From: Bacteroidales bacterium
Lineage (GTDB): Bacteria; Bacteroidota; Bacteroidia; Bacteroidales; UBA7960
Length of the DNA stretch: 6,183 nucleotides
Assembly: GCA_007131125.1 (NCBI GenBank)
Contig: SLRE01000114.1
Span: 1 to 6,183, forward strand
Direction of reading: 5' to 3'
Positions 4,941 to 6,183 of this stretch are shown here, piece by piece. Positions within the stretch are counted from its first letter, which is position 1; each line of letters opens with the position of its first letter. Below the pieces are notes generated by a model. It saw nothing but the letters and a program-made list of their open reading frames with translations, was not told the origin of the DNA and did no database searches. The translations under genes and the position numbers were made by a program.

Positions 4941-6183
4941 GTGAAAAAAAAATCAATCAATATCATTACCCTGGGTTGCTCCAAAAACCTGGTGGATTCC
5001 GAAAAAATCCTGGGACAACTCTCTCCTGATCGCTTCGTGCTTTCCCATGATGCCGATGGCCCGGCGGATATTGTCATTATCAATACCTGCGGTTTTATCA
5101 ATGATGCCAAGGAAGAAAGCATTGATACCATTTTGCAGTATGCCGCTGCCAAAAAACAGGGCCAAATTGAAGAACTGCTGGTTACCGGCTGCCTTTCCCA
5201 GCGCTACAAACAGGAACTCATGAAGGAGATCCCAGAAGCTTCTGCCTGGTTTGGAGTAGATGACCCTCATGATCTTTTTGCATACCTGCGCCAGAAATAT
5301 CACCCGGGTTCCTCCAGTCGCATGGTAACCACTCCCGCTCATTATGCTTACCTGAAAATTGCCGAAGGCTGCGACCGGACCTGCTCCTTTTGCGCCATAC
5401 CCCTTATCCGGGGGAAATTTCGCTCAACTCCTGTGGATGTTCTGGTAAACGAAGCCGCTGAACTTGCCCGAAAAGGAGTAAAGGAACTGTTGCTGGTGGC
5501 CCAGGACTTAAGTTATTACGGAATGGACCTTGAACGAAAACCTTTGCTCGGTCCCCTGTTGAAAGCCCTTTCTGAAGTTGATGGGATTGAATGGATCAGG
5601 CTCCACTATGCCTACCCGAAAAACTTCCCGGAGAATGTGATCAGCATTATGGCAGAAAATCCAAAAATCTGCAACTATCTTGATATTCCACTCCAGCATA
5701 TTTCTGATAATATCCTCAAATCGATGCGGCGTGGGCATGGAAAGAAAGAAACCCTGGAGCTTCTTGATAATTTGCGGGAGCGTGTTCCCGGGCTGGCCCT
5801 GCGAACCACACTTATGGTGGGATATCCCGGGGAAACTGAAACTGAATTCAGGGAGCTTCTGGATTTTGTGCGCCAATACCGCTTCGAAAGACTGGGTGTG
5901 TTTACCTATTCAGCCGAAGAGGGCACATCCGCCTGGCCCTTAAAGGATACCTTAAGTCACGGTGAAAAACAGAAAAGGGCTGATGAGCTGATGGAACTGC
6001 AGGAGCAAATTTCTTTTGAGATCAACCGCGAAAAAATCGGGAAAACCTTCAGGGTGATCATTGACCGTGAAGAGGAGAAATTCTTTGCTGGCCGCACCGC
6101 TTTCGATTCACCCGAAGTGGACAACGAGGTGCTGATTGAAAAATCACCGGAAATCCGTACCGGCGAATTTTTTGAGGTTCTCA
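4941..6183 (+). CDS. rimO: Ribosomal protein S12 methylthiotransferase RimO (3' end beyond window)
   Basis: RimO is a radical-SAM enzyme that adds a methylthio group to the beta-carbon of a conserved aspartate in ribosomal protein S12, using two 4Fe-4S clusters. The 414 codons present cover the N-terminal UPF0004 domain with cluster ligands Cys13 (LGCSKNLVDS), Cys50 (NTCGF) and Cys84 (VTGCLSQR); the radical-SAM domain with CxxxCxxC at Cys144, Cys148 and Cys151 (EGCDRTCSFC); DIPLQH (248-253) and MVGYPGETE (292-300); and most of the C-terminal TRAM domain (from about 366). Related proteins are about 430-440 residues, so roughly the last 20 are missing. The start is a GTG: an in-frame stop at 4908-4910 and no ATG after it leave this codon, which gives the typical N-terminus just before LGCSKN. 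SKNLVDS and the ribosomal neighbours favour RimO over MiaB. Confidence 0.97.
   Translation, partial: MKKKSINIITLGCSKNLVDSEKILGQLSPDRFVLSHDADGPADIVIINTCGFINDAKEESIDTILQYAAAKKQGQIEELLVTGCLSQRYKQELMKEIPEASAWFGVDDPHDLFAYLRQKYHPGSSSRMVTTPAHYAYLKIAEGCDRTCSFCAIPLIRGKFRSTPVDVLVNEAAELARKGVKELLLVAQDLSYYGMDLERKPLLGPLLKALSEVDGIEWIRLHYAYPKNFPENVISIMAENPKICNYLDIPLQHISDNILKSMRRGHGKKETLELLDNLRERVPGLALRTTLMVGYPGETETEFRELLDFVRQYRFERLGVFTYSAEEGTSAWPLKDTLSHGEKQKRADELMELQEQISFEINREKIGKTFRVIIDREEEKFFAGRTAFDSPEVDNEVLIEKSPEIRTGEFFEVL

Noticed and set aside
1..6183. Search for CRISPR repeats, insertion sequences, integrase or phage genes, tRNA or rRNA, toxin-antitoxin pairs or an undescribed gene system
   Set aside because: All coding space is taken by recognisable housekeeping or common accessory families with similar composition. 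No long direct or terminal inverted repeats or target duplications were seen by eye.

Overview
This is an ordinary chromosomal, housekeeping-type window. It almost certainly comes from a member of the Bacteroidota (Bacteroidales/Marinilabiliales-like; the order cannot be fixed from sequence alone). Four things point there: the gene order rpmG, DUF4295, ftsY, rimO; the DUF4295 protein itself, which is essentially confined to this phylum; mostly weak or missing Shine-Dalgarno sequences; and several close or exact matches to the Bacteroidota -7 box TAnnTTTG. Eight protein genes are supported, two of them cut by the window edges. I see no rRNA, tRNA, insertion sequence, CRISPR array or phage gene.

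Left part (1-1956, minus strand): the N-terminal 288 codons of an M13 (neprilysin/PepO-like) metallopeptidase lipoprotein, and upstream of it a monoacylglycerol-lipase-type alpha/beta hydrolase. Both could act on exported peptides or lipids, but nothing shows that they work together. A divergent 220-bp intergenic region separates them from a plus-strand DUF454 (YbaN-like) membrane protein gene (2177-2587). That gene converges on a minus-strand SlyD-like FKBP peptidyl-prolyl isomerase gene (2645-3145), with a shared bidirectional terminator between them.

Right part (3146-6183, plus strand): a 274-bp leader region with two hairpins and a good promoter leads into rpmG (ribosomal protein L33) and a 52-residue DUF4295 gene (bL38-type ribosomal protein). 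A strong terminator closes this two-gene ribosomal operon. Next come ftsY (SRP receptor) and, 23 bp later with a GTG start, rimO (ribosomal protein S12 methylthiotransferase), which runs off the right edge. This block is a compact ribosome and co-translational-targeting cluster. Its one oddity is that rpmB (L28), usually just upstream of rpmG in this phylum, is not there.

I looked for a new system and did not find one. The observations worth checking are regulatory: a -7 box placed so that the DUF454 mRNA would be leaderless, a hairpin in the FKBP leader, a GC-rich hairpin upstream of rpmG, and the missing rpmB.
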